Source: Myxococcota bacterium (GTDB lineage: Bacteria; Myxococcota_A; Polyangia; Polyangiales; Houyiibacteriaceae). Taken from it: 64,000 bases of DNA. The stretch is from assembly GCA_028284955.1 (NCBI GenBank), contig JANQQS010000115.1, positions 1-64,000 of the forward strand, given 5' to 3'. The notes beneath the pieces were generated by a model that saw only the letters and a program-made list of their open reading frames with translations, did no database searches and was not told where the DNA came from. A program made the translations under genes and the position numbers. Positions 62,844 to 64,000 of the stretch are shown one piece after another. Position 1 is the first letter of the stretch, and every line of letters starts with the position of its first letter.

Positions 62844-63929
62844 ATGAACGACGTGATGATCGAAGCTCGGGACCTCAACAAAGCATACGGCCCCGTGCAC
62901 GCCCTTCGGGATGTGAACTTCGAAATCCGCAAAGGGGAAGTGCTTGGTTTTCTCGGACCGAACGGTGCCGGCAAAACCACCACCATGAAAATTCTCACGT
63001 GCTTTATCGCGCCCAGCGGCGGCACGGCGAAAATCAATGGCGCGGACATTTTCGAGCAGCCCATCGAAGTTCGGAAGTCCATTGGATACTTGCCGGAGAG
63101 CACGCCGCTGTACCCCGAAATGTTGGTGCTCGAATACCTCGAGTTCATCGCCCGAATGCGTGGCTTTCGAGGCGATGAGGTCAAGAAACGAATCCGAACC
63201 GCGGTGGAGCAAACGTCGCTGGGCGACGTGATCTCGAAAGAAATCCGCGCGCTCTCCAAAGGATATCGACAGCGGGTGGGTCTGGCCCAAGCGCTGATTC
63301 ACGAGCCTTCGATTCTGATTCTCGACGAGCCGATGAGCGGGCTCGACCCGAATCAGGCATCGGAGATTCGCAACCTCATCCGGAGCATTGGTCGCGAGCG
63401 CACCGTGATCCTGTCCACCCACAACCTCGCCGAAGTCCAGGTAACGTGCGGACGGGTGCTGATCATTGCGAACGGCCGAATTGTGGCCGACGACACCCCC
63501 GACGACCTTCGCGACCGCGCAGGTCAGGCGTCCTACATCGCCACGGTCGCATCTCCCGAATCGGGATATCGAGACGCGAAGTTTGAAACCCAGGTAAGCG
63601 AGGCCCTCACTCAGATTTCCCGGGTCAAGACCGTCAAAAAAGCCGAGGGCGACACCAGCGACGAACTGCAATTTCACGTACTGCCCAAAGACAATCACGA
63701 CGTGCGGGCTGATATTTTCAAGGCCGCGGTCGACGGGGGGTTTGTTCTTCTCGGCCTCGAAAAGACCAGCGAAGACCTGGGAGCAGTGTTCCGCGGTCTA
63801 ACCACTGGCGACGTTTCCGAAAGCACGGCCGGAAGCCGCAAGTCCAAGGGCGACGCCGATGCACACGCGGCAAACGAAGAGCGCGCTTCCCAGGCCGATT
63901 CCGACGAGAACACCAGCGAGGAAAGCTGA
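62844..63929 (+). CDS. ABC transporter ATP-binding protein, gliding-motility GldA-like
   Basis: A 361-residue ATPase with Walker A FLGPNGAGKTTTMK, signature LSKGYRQRVGLAQ, Walker B ILILDEPMSGLDP and H-loop STHNLAE. The core matches the GldA-type ATPases of gliding or gas-vesicle-like ABC systems. An acidic, Ser-rich tail follows (residues about 325-361). The next gene, a GldF-like permease, starts within its stop (TGATG). Confidence 0.88.
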   Translation: MNDVMIEARDLNKAYGPVHALRDVNFEIRKGEVLGFLGPNGAGKTTTMKILTCFIAPSGGTAKINGADIFEQPIEVRKSIGYLPESTPLYPEMLVLEYLEFIARMRGFRGDEVKKRIRTAVEQTSLGDVISKEIRALSKGYRQRVGLAQALIHEPSILILDEPMSGLDPNQASEIRNLIRSIGRERTVILSTHNLAEVQVTCGRVLIIANGRIVADDTPDDLRDRAGQASYIATVASPESGYRDAKFETQVSEALTQISRVKTVKKAEGDTSDELQFHVLPKDNHDVRADIFKAAVDGGFVLLGLEKTSEDLGAVFRGLTTGDVSESTAGSRKSKGDADAHAANEERASQADSDENTSEES

Positions 63930-64000
63930 TGCAAAACACGCTTACGATCGCGGGACGACAGTTCCGTAGTTTTTTCAACGGAGCCACCGCCTACATCGTC
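63929..64000 (+). CDS. ABC-2 permease, GldF-like (5' end only)
   Basis: Only 24 codons are in the window. MQNTLTIAGRQFRSFF, then NGATAYIV, matches the N-terminus of GldF-type permeases, which read REL.SYFNSP.AYIV. The overlap with the ATPase gene supports one transporter. The remainder lies beyond the window. Confidence 0.7.
   Translation, partial: MQNTLTIAGRQFRSFFNGATAYIV

Overview
The window looks like chromosomal DNA of a GC-rich Gram-negative bacterium of the myxobacterial (Myxococcota) type. The evidence is gene content rather than a marker gene: four Hanks-type Ser/Thr kinase genes, many lipoproteins with a clear lipobox, TPR and outer-membrane-barrel proteins, an AgmX/PglI-type C-terminal domain, a RedB-like thioredoxin protein, a Gld-type gliding ABC transporter and a type III secretion SctJ lipoprotein. 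The assignment is an inference.

Layout. 1-2.9 kb: end of a probable type III secretion locus (sctJ plus a membrane pseudokinase). 3.1-10.6 kb: metabolic genes, namely ergothioneine egtB-egtD, an FMN glutamate-synthase-like enzyme with DoxX, and a ThDP enzyme with an aldehyde dehydrogenase. 10.8-21.5 kb: a signalling block (1790-residue kinase/AAA/GAF/PP2C protein, receiver, FIST protein, hybrid histidine kinase, convergent class III cyclase). 21.6-27.3 kb: polysaccharide deacetylase, repeat-laden lipoprotein, Lon, EF-hand lipoprotein. 27.6-31.4 kb: ECF sigma operon ending in a TPR plus beta-barrel protein. 31.5-33.3 kb: astacin-like protease and methyltransferase. 33.45-39.02 kb: tRNA-Arg(CCT) followed by a possible 5.5-kb island (IS3 remnant, DUF3800, NTT-like transporter with HEAT repeats, membrane kinase) that ends in a partial copy of the tRNA 3' half. 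39-47.5 kb: LamG lipoprotein, kinase/TPR pair, winged-helix protein, a MITE-rich gap, DciA-like protein, USP-like protein with ion antiporter. 47.6-51.3 kb: broken AAA ATPase, chemoreceptor with RedB-like partner, lipoprotein with a probable frameshift. 51.6-58.4 kb: DUF58 / transglutaminase / MoxR / TPR lipoprotein operon. 58.6-64 kb: NTF2-like protein, a three-repeat hairpin array, and two ABC transporter operons separated by a pseudophosphatase.

Main observations. A 126-bp inverted-repeat element (MITE-like, TA-flanked) is present at 44402-44527, and a 95 percent identical copy is cut by the window start. In both cases its end forms the TAG stop of the upstream gene. The tRNA-Arg 3' half recurs in direct orientation 5.5 kb downstream, suggesting attL/attR. 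A pseudokinase and a pseudophosphatase have lost the residues needed for catalysis. At least ten loci carry short tandem repeats of 15-24 bp, several of them in signal peptides, linkers or regulatory gaps.

Most genes are in tightly packed operons with ATGA or TGATG overlaps, and three convergent pairs meet within 5 bp. Starts were moved to internal ATG or GTG codons where a Shine-Dalgarno sequence, a signal peptide or an overlap supported it.
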